64,000 bases of DNA from JAUSIF01 sp040901465 (GTDB lineage: Bacteria > Pseudomonadota > Alphaproteobacteria > Rhizobiales > Xanthobacteraceae), in the NCBI GenBank assembly GCA_040901465.1, contig JBBDYN010000026.1, positions 1 to 64,000 of the forward strand, read 5' to 3'. The position numbers were made by a program, and so were the translations under genes. The notes under the pieces are model-generated. The model ran no database searches. It saw only the letters and a list, made by a program, of their open reading frames with translations, and was not told the origin of the DNA. Of the stretch, positions 15,560-24,922 are shown in pieces (the first letter of the stretch is position 1; each line of letters begins with the position of its first letter).

Positions 15560-18538
15560 ATGGTTGGTGTGATGGCTGACGCGCTGCACAAATTGCTTGC
15601 CAAGCAAATTGCGAAGGCGACTGACGACTTGGGCAAGGTCGACGTCGCCGAGCTCTGCAGGCTCGTCAGCTCGGCGTACGACGATCTGGATCGTGATCGT
15701 CGGCGCACTGATCGTTCGATCGCTTTGATGATCGAGGAATTGAATCGTACGCATGAGCGCCTGCTCGACGCGTTCGACGTCGTGCCTGAAGGCCTGGCCC
15801 TATTCGACGCGGAGGGCCGATATGTTCTTTGGAATCGACGTTACGAGGAAATTTATTCAGGGTGCCGCGATGCAATTGCCTTGGGCGCGCGGTTCGAAGA
15901 CACGCTTCGCGTGGCGCTCGCGCGCGACCTTTATCCGGATGCAAAAGGCAGAGAGGATGCATGGCTTGCGAAGCGGCTGGCACGTCATGCGCAGCCGCAG
16001 AACAGCGAAGAGCAGCATCTGCCGGGAGACCGCTGGATTCGCGTCGAAGAACGACGCACCGCTGACGGCGGCAGCATCGGTGTTCGCATCGACATCACCG
16101 AATCCAAGAAGCGCGAGGAATCTTTCCGGTTCCTGTTCGACGGCAATCCAGTGCCGATGTGGGTCATTGATCGTGAGACGCTGAAATTTCTCGCCGTCAA
16201 CGACGCGGTCATCGGCCATTACGGATATTCCCGCGATGAATTCCTGAACATGACCGCCCGGGATCTGCGCCCCGCTGAGCAACGTGCGGAGTTCGACCAG
16301 TTGATGGGGTCGGGACGAATCAGCCAAGGAACGACGGTGTGGCAACACCGGAAATCCGACGGCACAATCGTGCTTGTCAGCATGTACGCGCGGGATCTCG
16401 AATATCGCGGTCGTGCCGCCCGACTCTGCGCGGTCGTGGATGTGACCGAAGGAAAGCGGGCGGAGAACAGGATTCTCGAACAGAAGCTGCAGTTGGATGC
16501 GGCGCTCGACAACATGTCGCAAGGCTTGGTGATGTTCGATGCGCAGGGGCGCATCGTCCTCTGCAACCAGCGCTACTTTGAGATGTACAATTTGTCACGA
16601 GATGTGGTCAAGCCGGGATGCACATTGCGCGAACTGATCGAGCACCGGCGTGATACCGGTTTATTCACTGGCGACCCCGACGAGTATCGTCGCCAGATTT
16701 TCGACGACATCGCGCAGAAGAAAGCATCGTCTCGAACCCTTGAGCTTTCTGACGGTCGCTTTGTCCACTGCGTCAATCAGCCGATGGATGGCGGCGGTTG
16801 GGTCGTGACGCACGAGGACATCACGGAGCGTAAGCGGACAGAACAAGATCGCGATCGCAGTCAAGCGTTCTTGGACTTGGTCATCGAAAACATACCGGTG
16901 ACTGTCGTGGTAAAGGATGCGGTCGATTTTCGTTATATTCTCGTCAATCGCGCTGGCGAAGACTATTACGGCGTTCCTCGCAGCAAGATGATTGGAAAGA
17001 CTGCGCACGAAGTCCTTGCCAGACCGGCTGCCGATCTCGTTACTGCTCTCGACAGGAAAGTTTGCGAGAACGGCAAGCCGCTGTTCGACGAGCATTTCCT
17101 CGATACGCCGGGTCATGGCACGCGCGTCGCGACATCAACGAGAATGCCGATGTTCGACGAACATGGACAGCCTCGTTATATCCTGGCGGTGGTGAACGAC
17201 ATTACGGAGCGAAAAGACGCCGAAGCCCGGATCGCCCACTTGGTACATCACGATCCACTCACCGATCTACCTAACCGGTCTGCATTCAATGTGAGGCTCA
17301 ATGCGACGCTGGAGCGCGCTGCGACGGCGAACGAAAGCTTTGCCGTGATCCACATCGACCTCGACCGCTTCAAAGAGGTCAACGACGTGTTCGGACAAGT
17401 GGTGGGAGACGCGGTGCTATGTGAATTGACTCGCCGGCTGCAAGTGGCCGCCAACGGTGCGTTCCTCGCCAGGCTTGGCGGCGACGAATTCGCGCTTATC
17501 GCGGCGGATGGCGCGCAACCGGCGACGGCCGTGTCGCTTGCCGAGCGCCTGCTCGCCATTGTGGGTAACGAAATGGATGTCAGTGGTCAGCGTCTTCGCG
17601 CCGGGTTCAGCATCGGCGTGGCGATCTATCCGACAGACGGCGACGACGCGGAGAAATTGCTGGGAAACGCGGCCTCCGCACTCTATCGTGCGAAATCCGA
17701 GGGGCGGGGGTCGATCCGATTCTTCGAGCCCGAGATGGATACACGGCTGCGCGACTCTCGCGCGCTGCAGCGTGATCTTTGCTTGGCGCTTGAGCGAAAC
17801 GAGATGAGCCTGCAATATCAGCCGCAGGCACGTATCGACGGCGCGGTCGTCGGCTTCGAAGCTCTCGCGCGCTGGCGTCATCCGAGTCGCGGCATGGTCA
17901 CGCCGGGCACGTTCATTCCGCTTGCGGAGGAGAGCGGCATTATCGTGCAAATCGGCGAGTGGGTCTTGCGGGAAGCCTGCCGAGAGGCCGCCTCGTGGCT
18001 GAAACCGCTGCAAATCGCCGTCAACCTTTCGCCGGGGCAATTCCGGCACGGCGATCTACCCGGGCTCGTTCATGCGGTGTTGCTGGAGACAGGGCTCGCA
18101 CCGGCGCGGCTCGAGTTGGAAATTACCGAGAGTGTGCTGATCAGCGACTTTTCGAGGGCCGTGTCGATCCTGCGCCGTCTCAAGGCTCTCGGCGCGCAGA
18201 TCGTGATGGACGATTTCGGGACCGGCTATTCGTCGCTGTCCTATCTGCAGTCGTTCCCGTTCGACAAGATCAAGATCGACCGCGAATTCATTCTGAATGT
18301 CGACCGCAAGCCGCAATCGGCCGCGATCGTGCGCGCAGTGGTCGGGCTCGGGCGCAGCCTCGGGCTGCCGGTGGTGGCGGAAGGCGTCGAGACCAACGAG
18401 CAACTCGCGTTCCTTGCCGACGAGGCCTGCGACCAAGTGCAGGGCTTTCTCATCGGCGGGCCCTTTCCGATCGCGGCCTACGCCGAGCTTGTCGGACGCC
18501 CCGTCACGCCGGCGCTACGGCTCGTGGCCACGGGCTGA
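15560..18538 (+). CDS. PAS-PAS-PAS-PAS-GGDEF-EAL cyclic-di-GMP enzyme
   Basis: 992 residues from the ATG at 15560; ATG 15572 and TTG 15551 are alternatives. After a helical N-terminus of about 65 residues, four PAS-type domains follow at about 70-180, 185-300, 310-425 and 430-550. Two of them have the EGLALFDAEGR / QGLVMFDAQGR pattern. The GGDEF domain (about 560-725) has an intact GGDEF at 640-644 and no RxxD inhibitory site. The EAL domain (about 735-985) has EAL at 767-769 and the DDFGTGYSS loop, so both synthesis and hydrolysis of c-di-GMP are possible. There are no membrane helices. It lies in an operon behind the FIST gene, which probably supplies the input signal. Confidence 0.92.
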   Translation: MVGVMADALHKLLAKQIAKATDDLGKVDVAELCRLVSSAYDDLDRDRRRTDRSIALMIEELNRTHERLLDAFDVVPEGLALFDAEGRYVLWNRRYEEIYSGCRDAIALGARFEDTLRVALARDLYPDAKGREDAWLAKRLARHAQPQNSEEQHLPGDRWIRVEERRTADGGSIGVRIDITESKKREESFRFLFDGNPVPMWVIDRETLKFLAVNDAVIGHYGYSRDEFLNMTARDLRPAEQRAEFDQLMGSGRISQGTTVWQHRKSDGTIVLVSMYARDLEYRGRAARLCAVVDVTEGKRAENRILEQKLQLDAALDNMSQGLVMFDAQGRIVLCNQRYFEMYNLSRDVVKPGCTLRELIEHRRDTGLFTGDPDEYRRQIFDDIAQKKASSRTLELSDGRFVHCVNQPMDGGGWVVTHEDITERKRTEQDRDRSQAFLDLVIENIPVTVVVKDAVDFRYILVNRAGEDYYGVPRSKMIGKTAHEVLARPAADLVTALDRKVCENGKPLFDEHFLDTPGHGTRVATSTRMPMFDEHGQPRYILAVVNDITERKDAEARIAHLVHHDPLTDLPNRSAFNVRLNATLERAATANESFAVIHIDLDRFKEVNDVFGQVVGDAVLCELTRRLQVAANGAFLARLGGDEFALIAADGAQPATAVSLAERLLAIVGNEMDVSGQRLRAGFSIGVAIYPTDGDDAEKLLGNAASALYRAKSEGRGSIRFFEPEMDTRLRDSRALQRDLCLALERNEMSLQYQPQARIDGAVVGFEALARWRHPSRGMVTPGTFIPLAEESGIIVQIGEWVLREACREAASWLKPLQIAVNLSPGQFRHGDLPGLVHAVLLETGLAPARLELEITESVLISDFSRAVSILRRLKALGAQIVMDDFGTGYSSLSYLQSFPFDKIKIDREFILNVDRKPQSAAIVRAVVGLGRSLGLPVVAEGVETNEQLAFLADEACDQVQGFLIGGPFPIAAYAELVGRPVTPALRLVATG

Positions 18539-18572
18539 CCCGACTCGCGCCTTTTCTGCTAGGTTTGAGTTG

Positions 18573-19439
18573 ATGCCGCGGGGGCTCGATCATGTCGTCC
18601 ATATCATGCGTGACCTCGAGGCCGCGGCGGACTTCTATGCCCGACTCGGCTTTCAAGTCGGCGCGCGCAACAAGCACCCGTGGGGAACAGAGAATCGGCT
18701 CGTGCAGTTTCCGGGCTTCTTCCTGGAAATTCTCGCGGTCGCCGAGCCGGAAAAAATTCCACCGCACACCAAATTGACGTTATCGTTCGGTGCGTTCAAC
18801 CGGGATTTCCTCGCGGACGTAGGCGAGGGGCTCACCTGCATGGTCGTGGAAAGCGCCGATCCCGCGGGCGACAAGGCCGCGCTCGACAAAGCCGGTTTCG
18901 GCGGGCTCGATCTCCTGAACTTCTCGCGCAGGGGAAAGCGCGCGGATCGGAGCGACACAGAAGTCGGGTTCTCGATCGCGTTCGCGCGCGATCCGGCGTC
19001 GCCGCACGCGGGGTTTTTCACCTGTATGCAAACGCATCCGCAGAATTTCTGGTCGCCCGAGTTGCAGCGACATCCCAATGGTGCGAGGGCAATCGTTGCC
19101 TGCGTGCTGGTCGCGGAGAATCCGACCGACCATCACATTTTTCTGGAAGCTTTAGCCGGCGTGCGCGATGTGCATTCATCCTCGCGCGGAATTTCGATCG
19201 CAACGCCGCGTGGAGCAATTCAGGTGTTCGATCCGCGCGCCTTTCGCGACACGTTCGGGGTCGAGCCGCCGATAGACCAGGGGTTGCGGCTAAGTGCGCT
19301 CGTGTTCAAGGCGAATGAACTCACGGCGACGGGTGCGCTGCTCGGGCGCAGTGCAATTGAATATTCGTCTCATCATGGCCGGCTCGTCGTGGGTCCAAAA
19401 GCGGCTCATGGCGCGGTCATTGCCTTCGAGGCGAGTTGA
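18573..19439 (+). CDS. VOC-superfamily (glyoxalase-like domain) protein
   Basis: 288 residues from the ATG at 18573. It opens with the glyoxalase/bleomycin-resistance fold pattern GLDHVVHIMRDLEAAADFYARLGF and has a second betaalphabeta module after about residue 150, typical of Glyoxalase_3-like proteins. The first-module His and a later Glu (in FLEILAV) are candidate metal ligands. Substrate unknown. The open frame continues upstream for 92 codons antiparallel in sense to the EAL domain and was rejected. It lies 34 bases after the EAL gene and 21 bases before kdsA. Confidence 0.8.
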   Translation: MPRGLDHVVHIMRDLEAAADFYARLGFQVGARNKHPWGTENRLVQFPGFFLEILAVAEPEKIPPHTKLTLSFGAFNRDFLADVGEGLTCMVVESADPAGDKAALDKAGFGGLDLLNFSRRGKRADRSDTEVGFSIAFARDPASPHAGFFTCMQTHPQNFWSPELQRHPNGARAIVACVLVAENPTDHHIFLEALAGVRDVHSSSRGISIATPRGAIQVFDPRAFRDTFGVEPPIDQGLRLSALVFKANELTATGALLGRSAIEYSSHHGRLVVGPKAAHGAVIAFEAS

Positions 19440-19460
19440 CCGGAACCGCGCGCCACAGCA

Positions 19461-20321
19461 ATGTCCCGCCCCGTGAACAAGCCAGTGACTGAAAACAAGC
19501 CAAATCTTGTCGTTTCCGTCGGCCAAGTACGGTTCGGCAACGAACTGCCGTTCGCGCTGATCGCGGGCCCGTGCGTCATGGAAAGCCGCGCGCACGCACT
19601 CGAAGTCGCGAGCGCGCTGAAGGAGATCGTAGGCAAACTGAAGCTCGCCCTCGTCTACAAGACTTCGTTCGACAAGGCGAACCGGACGTCAGGCGGGAGC
19701 GCCCGCGGCGTCGGGTTGAAAGCCGCGCTCCCGGTATTCGCGGAAATCCGCACCAAGCTCGGGTTGCCGGTGCTGACCGACGTGCATGACGCGGCGCAAT
19801 GCGCGCTGGTCGCCGAAGTCGTCGATATCCTGCAGATTCCGGCCTTTCTCTGCCGGCAGACCGACTTGCTGGTCGCTGCGGCGGAGACCGGGCGCGCGGT
19901 CAACGTCAAGAAGGGGCAGTTCCTCGCGCCATGGGACATGGCGAACGTGGTCGCCAAGATCACCGGCGCCGGCAACCGCAACGTGCTCGTGACCGAGCGG
20001 GGCGCGTCGTTCGGCTACAACACGCTCGTCTCGGACATGCGCGCGCTGCCGATCCTGCGCAGGACCGGCGCGCCCGTGATCTTCGACGCGACGCATTCGG
20101 TGCAGCAGCCGGGCGGGCAGGGCACAGCTTCCGGCGGCGAGCGCGAATTTATCCCGGTGCTCGCGCGTGCCGCAGTCGCGGTCGGCATCGCCGGCGTGTT
20201 TATCGAGACGCATCCGGATCCCGACAAGGCGCCGTCCGACGGCCCCAATATGGTGCCGCTGCGGGAAATGGAATCGCTCCTGCGCCGATTGATCGAATTC
20301 GATCGCGTCGCGAAATCCTGA
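19461..20321 (+). CDS. kdsA: 3-deoxy-D-manno-octulosonate 8-phosphate synthase KdsA
   Basis: Condenses arabinose 5-phosphate with phosphoenolpyruvate to Kdo 8-phosphate for lipopolysaccharide inner core. 286 residues, full length. Motifs: IAGPCVMESR near residue 35, YKTSFDKANR, the PVLTDVH metal-binding segment, IPAFLCRQTDLL, NVKKGQFLAPWDM, TERGASFGYN and DATHSVQQPGG. The Asn in the FDKANR motif position and the Cys in AGPC suggest a choice between metal and non-metal forms that I cannot settle by eye. It lies in the conserved pyrG-kdsA-eno order of this order of bacteria. Confidence 0.96.
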   Translation: MSRPVNKPVTENKPNLVVSVGQVRFGNELPFALIAGPCVMESRAHALEVASALKEIVGKLKLALVYKTSFDKANRTSGGSARGVGLKAALPVFAEIRTKLGLPVLTDVHDAAQCALVAEVVDILQIPAFLCRQTDLLVAAAETGRAVNVKKGQFLAPWDMANVVAKITGAGNRNVLVTERGASFGYNTLVSDMRALPILRRTGAPVIFDATHSVQQPGGQGTASGGEREFIPVLARAAVAVGIAGVFIETHPDPDKAPSDGPNMVPLREMESLLRRLIEFDRVAKS

Positions 20322-20363
20322 CGCAGACTGATCGAGCCAACTCGCACCAGCGGTCCTTACTCG

Positions 20364-21527
20364 ATGATGCACGTTCTCAACGTGGTCGCCTGTGTCATTT
20401 TTGCGGGTGCGCTCAATACGCGCGTCGTCGATCCGGTAATCCCGCAAATCGCGTTCGACCTGGCGGTGGAGCCGGCCACGGCTGCACTGCTGTCGACGGC
20501 GTTCGCCGTGCCCTACGCGCTGATGCAGCCGGTGCTCGGCGCTATGGCGGATACGCTCGGCAAGGGGCGCATGATGCTTGGCTGCCTTGTCGGGATCATT
20601 GTGTCGGCCCTCGCCGGCATGGTGGCGACCGACTTCACGGTGCTCGTGCTTACGCGTGCGGTGTCCGGGGTCGCGGCCGGCGGCCTGTTCCCGATCGGGC
20701 TCGCGATTGTCGGCGATCTCGTGCCGCTGCAACAGCGGCAGGTGGCGATCGGGCGGCTGCTTGCGGCGACCATGACCGGCAACATCCTCGGCGCTTCGGC
20801 CGCGGGCGCGGTCGCAGATCTCACGAGCTGGCGCGGGGTATTTTTTGTCACCTCGCTCGTGGGTGCGGCGGCCCTCGCCATCGCGTTGACCGGCTTACGC
20901 GGCGTCGTGAAGGATACGCCGGAGCCCTTCGATCTCGCGAGCCAGTTCGCGAATATCCGCGCGATCTTCGCCAATCCACTGACGAAGGTTTGCTTCGGCG
21001 CCGTGGTTCTCGAGGGCGCATTTCTGTTCGGGCTGTTTCCGCACATCGCGACGCTGCTTTACGAGCGCGGCGAGACGCGTGCATCGATCGCCGGGATCGT
21101 GATCGCTGGCTTCGGCGTCGGCGGACTGATTTACACGTTCGTGGTGTCGCTGCTCGTCAAGCACTTCAGCGAACGGTATTTGATGCGTGCGGGCGGCCTG
21201 TTGATGGGTTTGGGGTTGGCCGCGATTGCTCTACGGGCACCGTGGCAGTTCGAATTCGCGGTCTTTGTCCTGTTCGGATTTGCGTTCTATCTGCTGCACG
21301 GGCCGATCCAGGTCTATGTCACCGAACTCGTGCCGGCCGCGCGCGGCATGGCCGCGTCGCTGCACGCTGCATTCTTTTTTCTCGGGCAAGCAGCGGGGCC
21401 GGTCCTCTACAAGTATGGCTTGAGCCACGTCGGGACGACGGCTTCGCTCCTAATCGGAGCCGTCATGCTTATTCTGGCGGGAGCGTGGTGCGCCGCGACG
21501 CTCCGGCACCAACCCCTGGTCGGCTAA
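20364..21527 (+). CDS. MFS transporter
   Basis: 387-residue major facilitator with about 12 hydrophobic helices; the first begins at residue 3 (VLNVVACVIFAGALNTRV). The loop between helices 2 and 3 reads GAMADTLGKGRMM, matching the MFS signature G-x3-D-x2-G-x2-R. A second Gly-rich loop is seen after helix 8. Family features resemble DHA1-type drug or metabolite exporters, but the substrate cannot be deduced. It follows kdsA by 42 bases and converges with queF, overlapping its 3' end by 4 bases. Confidence 0.85.
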   Translation: MMHVLNVVACVIFAGALNTRVVDPVIPQIAFDLAVEPATAALLSTAFAVPYALMQPVLGAMADTLGKGRMMLGCLVGIIVSALAGMVATDFTVLVLTRAVSGVAAGGLFPIGLAIVGDLVPLQQRQVAIGRLLAATMTGNILGASAAGAVADLTSWRGVFFVTSLVGAAALAIALTGLRGVVKDTPEPFDLASQFANIRAIFANPLTKVCFGAVVLEGAFLFGLFPHIATLLYERGETRASIAGIVIAGFGVGGLIYTFVVSLLVKHFSERYLMRAGGLLMGLGLAAIALRAPWQFEFAVFVLFGFAFYLLHGPIQVYVTELVPAARGMAASLHAAFFFLGQAAGPVLYKYGLSHVGTTASLLIGAVMLILAGAWCAATLRHQPLVG

Positions 21528-21988
21528 CCGCGGCCGCGATAGGGCGCGACGCCCTGATCCGCCACCCAGACGCCGGCGGGCAGCTTTCCGTACTGCCAAA
21601 AGACGTCGATCGGAATGCCGCCGCGCGGGTACCAGTAGCCGCCGATGCGAAGCCATTTCGGCGCGAGCAACTTCACGAGCTTCTTGCCGATCGCGATCGT
21701 GCAATCCTCGTGGAAGGCGCCGTGATTGCGGAAGCTCGTGAGGTAGAACTTGAGCGACTTCGACTCCACGAGCCAATTGCCCGGCACGTAGTCGATCACG
21801 AGCAACGCGAAGTCAGGCTGGCCGGTCACCGGGCAGATCGAAGTGAATTCAGGGGCGGTGAAGCGCGCGACATAGTCCGTATCCGGGTGCGGATTGGGCA
21901 CGCGATCAAGCGTGGCCTCCTCGGGCGAGGCCGGGATGCGCGCGGGCTTGCCAAGGATGCGGGTCGCTGGGCGCTTGGGCTTCTTCAT
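21524..21988 (-). CDS. queF: NADPH-dependent 7-cyano-7-deazaguanine reductase QueF
   Basis: Reduces preQ0 to preQ1 in queuosine synthesis for tRNA. The ATG at 21988 gives 154 residues, the short single-domain (YkvM) type; upstream codons in the same frame have no family character. The thioimide-forming Cys52 lies in FTSICPVTGQPDFA with Asp59, and the QueF motif ESKSLKFYLTSFRNHGAFHE (75-94) is complete, with Glu94 among the substrate contacts. It starts 10 bases after the cytochrome gene on the same strand, so it may be the third gene of a Vgb-cytochrome-queF unit. Confidence 0.95.
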   Translation of the reverse strand: MKKPKRPATRILGKPARIPASPEEATLDRVPNPHPDTDYVARFTAPEFTSICPVTGQPDFALLVIDYVPGNWLVESKSLKFYLTSFRNHGAFHEDCTIAIGKKLVKLLAPKWLRIGGYWYPRGGIPIDVFWQYGKLPAGVWVADQGVAPYRGRG

Positions 21989-21998
21989 GCCGGTGGTC

Positions 21999-22397
21999 TT
22001 AGCGCGACTTCGGGTCCGCGAGAAAGTCCGCCAGCGCCTTGCGTTCGGCGGGGTCACGCATGGGCTTTGAGCTCATCCACATGGCGGGAAACATGGCTTC
22101 CGGGTCGGAGAGGAAGATCTCAAGGCGCTCGCGGGTCCAGACGGCCCCGGTTACTGCTACCTGGCGCAGCACGGGCGAATAATCGAATTCCTTGTCGCCG
22201 GCGATGCGCCTTCGCAGCAGGCCGGAGAGATTCGGCCCGGCCATTCCCTTCACCGCAGGATCGAGCGTGTGGCACGCGCGGCACGTTTCGAACAGTTTCG
22301 CGCCGGCGTCATCGGCTCGCGCAGCACCGGACGCGAAGAAAATCGTGGCCGGGACGAGCCCGACCATAACGATCAGGGTCGAATTGCGTTGCGACAA
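21999..22397 (-). CDS. Periplasmic class I c-type cytochrome
   Basis: 132 residues with a Sec signal peptide (hydrophobic 8-22, likely cleavage near ARA-DD at 28). One haem c attachment motif, CRACH, lies at 39-43. PNLSGLLRRRIA follows, and the probable axial Met is in FPAMWMSS near 103-108. Mature size of about 11 kDa fits a soluble small electron carrier of the cytochrome c/c552 type. It starts 4 bases after the Vgb-like gene, so the two exported proteins are likely co-expressed and may act together in the periplasm. Redox partner unknown. Confidence 0.88.
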   Translation of the reverse strand: MSQRNSTLIVMVGLVPATIFFASGAARADDAGAKLFETCRACHTLDPAVKGMAGPNLSGLLRRRIAGDKEFDYSPVLRQVAVTGAVWTRERLEIFLSDPEAMFPAMWMSSKPMRDPAERKALADFLADPKSR

Positions 22398-22401
22398 GGA
22401 A

Positions 22402-23403
22402 TTACGCGGCCGGATTGGTCTCGATCACGACGAGACGATTATTGCCTGGCTCGCCGCCCCAGGCCTGACCGGGCCGGCCGTCCATCTGGCGCACGTTGGC
22501 GTTCGCCTTGTCGCTCGGGAACGAGACGAATTTCTCCGTCGTCGGATCGAAGCGAACGATCGCGTTCGCGGAAAAGTCCGTGAGCCATACGATGTCCTTG
22601 TCGTCGACGTAGACCGAGTACGCGCGGGGACGTTCGCCGGGCAGCTTCCATTGGCGCCAGGAGCCGTCTGCCGGGTCGTGCACGGAAACATTGCCGCTAT
22701 TCCATTCGCTCACCCATAGACGTCCCTTGGAGTCCGACCAGACGCGGCGTGCGCCCTGTCCCGGCGTCGGCGGCTCGACCACGCGCGCGTTGCCCGTCTT
22801 GCGATCGATCTGCGCAATGTGATTGCCGGCGAGCGACGCGTACCAGATGTCGCCGTTCGGCGTGCGCGTGATGCCGTAGGGTCCGCGGCCGCGCGGAGCA
22901 TCCCATACGGTCATCTCGCGTGACTTCGGATCGAGCCGGCCATAGATTCCGTTCTGGCCGGTGAACCAATAGATGCCTGTCTTGTCGAACACGCCGGTAT
23001 TGAGATTCGCGCTGCCGCGATTTGCCGGCAGCTTGAATAATGTGACCTTGTGATCCTTCGGATCGACGCGGGCGATTGCGTTCTGTCCGCCTTCGGTGAC
23101 CCAAGGCGCGCCGTCGGGTCCAACGATGACGCCGTGCGGCGCCGCACCCGGTCCGAGATTGATCAGTTTGTAGGCGCCGCCGCGCGGGTCGAGCGTGCCG
23201 AGCGTTCCGTTGCGTTGGCCGCAGAACCAGATCGAGCCATCCGGCGCTGATGTCACATCGCGCGAGCCCATGCCGGGCTCGACGGGATAGTAGCGGACGC
23301 GGAAAGGCCCCTCGGACTGGGCGAAGGATTTGCGGATCAAGGCAGGAGCCGCAAGCACCCCTCCGGCGGCAGCGGCACACTTTAGAAACTGGCGGCGATC
23401 CAT
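22402..23403 (-). CDS. Tat-exported Vgb-like (streptogramin lyase family) beta-propeller
   Basis: 333 residues. The start at 23403 gives a short Tat signal (MDRRQFLKCAAAAGG) and has GGGAG-like purines upstream; an ATG 10 codons earlier is possible. The mature part is a repeat of about 40-45-residue blades with phrases such as APDGSIWFCGQRNGTLGTLDP, TPNGDIWYASLAGN and DDKDIVWLTDFSANAIVRFDP, the pattern of virginiamycin B lyase-like propellers. Antibiotic lyase activity is not implied: most members are uncharacterised, and export through Tat with a cytochrome as next gene points to a periplasmic oxidoreductive or binding role. Divergent from eno across 176 bases. Confidence 0.8.
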   Translation of the reverse strand: MDRRQFLKCAAAAGGVLAAPALIRKSFAQSEGPFRVRYYPVEPGMGSRDVTSAPDGSIWFCGQRNGTLGTLDPRGGAYKLINLGPGAAPHGVIVGPDGAPWVTEGGQNAIARVDPKDHKVTLFKLPANRGSANLNTGVFDKTGIYWFTGQNGIYGRLDPKSREMTVWDAPRGRGPYGITRTPNGDIWYASLAGNHIAQIDRKTGNARVVEPPTPGQGARRVWSDSKGRLWVSEWNSGNVSVHDPADGSWRQWKLPGERPRAYSVYVDDKDIVWLTDFSANAIVRFDPTTEKFVSFPSDKANANVRQMDGRPGQAWGGEPGNNRLVVIETNPAA

Positions 23404-23579
23404 GGAGAGGCTCCCGGGTTCGTGCGAACGCAACGAGGCAGCGCGAACATACCATGGCGGAGTGCGGGGCGGGAGTTGGGAACAGCGCTGTTATTCTTCA
23501 CGTTATTTTGTCACGGGCCTTCACGACGGTTAGTGGTGCGTATATGACCCGCAGGGAATCGGGAAAGACGCACATCTCC

Positions 23580-24863
23580 ATGACCGCGATCGTCGACATT
23601 CACGCCCGCGAAATCCTCGACAGCCGGGGCAATCCCACCGTCGAAGTGGACGTCGCCCTGGAAGACGGGGCGCGCGGCCGCGCGGCGGTGCCGTCCGGCG
23701 CCTCCACCGGCGCGCATGAGGCGGTCGAGCTGCGCGACGGCGACAAGAAGCGCTTTTTCGGCAAGGGCGTGCGCAAGGCGGTCGATGCGGCGAACGGCGA
23801 GATTTTCGACGCGATCGGCGGCATGGACGCAAGCGACCAGGCCAAGATCGACGAGACGCTGATCGCGCTCGACGGCACCCCGAACAAGGCGCGGCTCGGG
23901 GCGAACGCGATCCTCGGCGTGTCGCTCGCGGTGGCGAAGGCGGCGGCACAATCGGCCGGGCTCTCGCTCTACCGTTACGTCGGCGGCCCGAGCGCGCGCG
24001 TGCTGCCGGTGCCGATGATGAACATCGTGAACGGCGGCGCGCACGCGGACAATCCGATCGACTTCCAGGAATTCATGGTGATGCCGATGGGCGCGCCAAG
24101 CTTCGCGGAAGCGCTGCGCATGGGCGCGGAGATCTTCCACACGCTGAAGAAGGCGCTTGCGGACGCCGGCCACAACACCAATGTCGGCGACGAGGGCGGA
24201 TTCGCGCCGAATCTCGCGGACGCGGACGCAGCGCTCGGCTTCGTCACGAAGGCGGTCGAGAAGGCGGGCTACAAGCCCGGCGGCGACGTGATGCTCGCGC
24301 TCGATCCGGCGGCGAGCGAGTTCTTCAAGGGCGGCAAGTACGTCTACGAAGGCGAGGGCAAGACGCGCGACATGGACGCGCAGGTGAAATATCTCGCCGA
24401 TCTTTGCGCGCGCTATCCGATCGCCTCGATCGAAGACGGCATGGCGGAGGACGACTGGGCCGGGTGGAAGCTACTCACCGACCGGATCGGGAAGAAGGTG
24501 CAGCTGGTGGGCGACGATCTTTTTTGCACCAACGAGAAGCGGCTGCGCGAAGGCATCGCCAAGGGAGTCGCCAACGCGATCCTCGTGAAGGTCAACCAGA
24601 TCGGCACGCTCACGGAGACGCTCGCCGCGGTCGAGACCGCGCATCGCGCCGCCTATCGGGCGGTGATGTCGCATCGCTCGGGCGAGACCGAGGATACCAC
24701 GATCGCCGATCTCGCGGTCGCGACCAATTGCGGACAGATCAAAACCGGTTCGTTGTCACGCGCCGACCGTACGGCGAAGTACAATCAGCTGCTGCGGATC
24801 GAGGAAGAGCTTGGCAAGGAGGCGCGCTATGCGGGCAAAGCGGCTCTGAAGGCGCTCGCCTGA
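23580..24863 (+). CDS. eno: Enolase Eno
   Basis: Dehydrates 2-phosphoglycerate to phosphoenolpyruvate. The ATG at 23580 gives 427 residues starting MTAIVDIHAREILDSRGNPTVEV, the standard enolase start; the frame is open further upstream but is not conserved. Landmarks: SGASTGAHEAVELRDGD, the FQEFMVMPMGA segment, GDEGGFAPN with the catalytic Glu, the metal ligands in ALDPAASEF, SIEDGMAEDDW and GDDLFCTN, the Lys in LVKVNQIGTLTET, and SHRSGETEDT. It lies in front of ftsB and pdhA. Confidence 0.98.
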   Translation: MTAIVDIHAREILDSRGNPTVEVDVALEDGARGRAAVPSGASTGAHEAVELRDGDKKRFFGKGVRKAVDAANGEIFDAIGGMDASDQAKIDETLIALDGTPNKARLGANAILGVSLAVAKAAAQSAGLSLYRYVGGPSARVLPVPMMNIVNGGAHADNPIDFQEFMVMPMGAPSFAEALRMGAEIFHTLKKALADAGHNTNVGDEGGFAPNLADADAALGFVTKAVEKAGYKPGGDVMLALDPAASEFFKGGKYVYEGEGKTRDMDAQVKYLADLCARYPIASIEDGMAEDDWAGWKLLTDRIGKKVQLVGDDLFCTNEKRLREGIAKGVANAILVKVNQIGTLTETLAAVETAHRAAYRAVMSHRSGETEDTTIADLAVATNCGQIKTGSLSRADRTAKYNQLLRIEEELGKEARYAGKAALKALA

Positions 24864-24922
24864 CGTAGCGCGGGCGGGCCCCGTTAACGCGGGCGCAACC
24901 CCCTTAACTGCATATAGGCGGC

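Noticed and set aside
22402..23403. Antibiotic (streptogramin) lyase call for the Vgb-like protein
   Set aside because: Similarity is to the general propeller pattern; Tat export and the cytochrome partner make an antibiotic-inactivating role unsupported.
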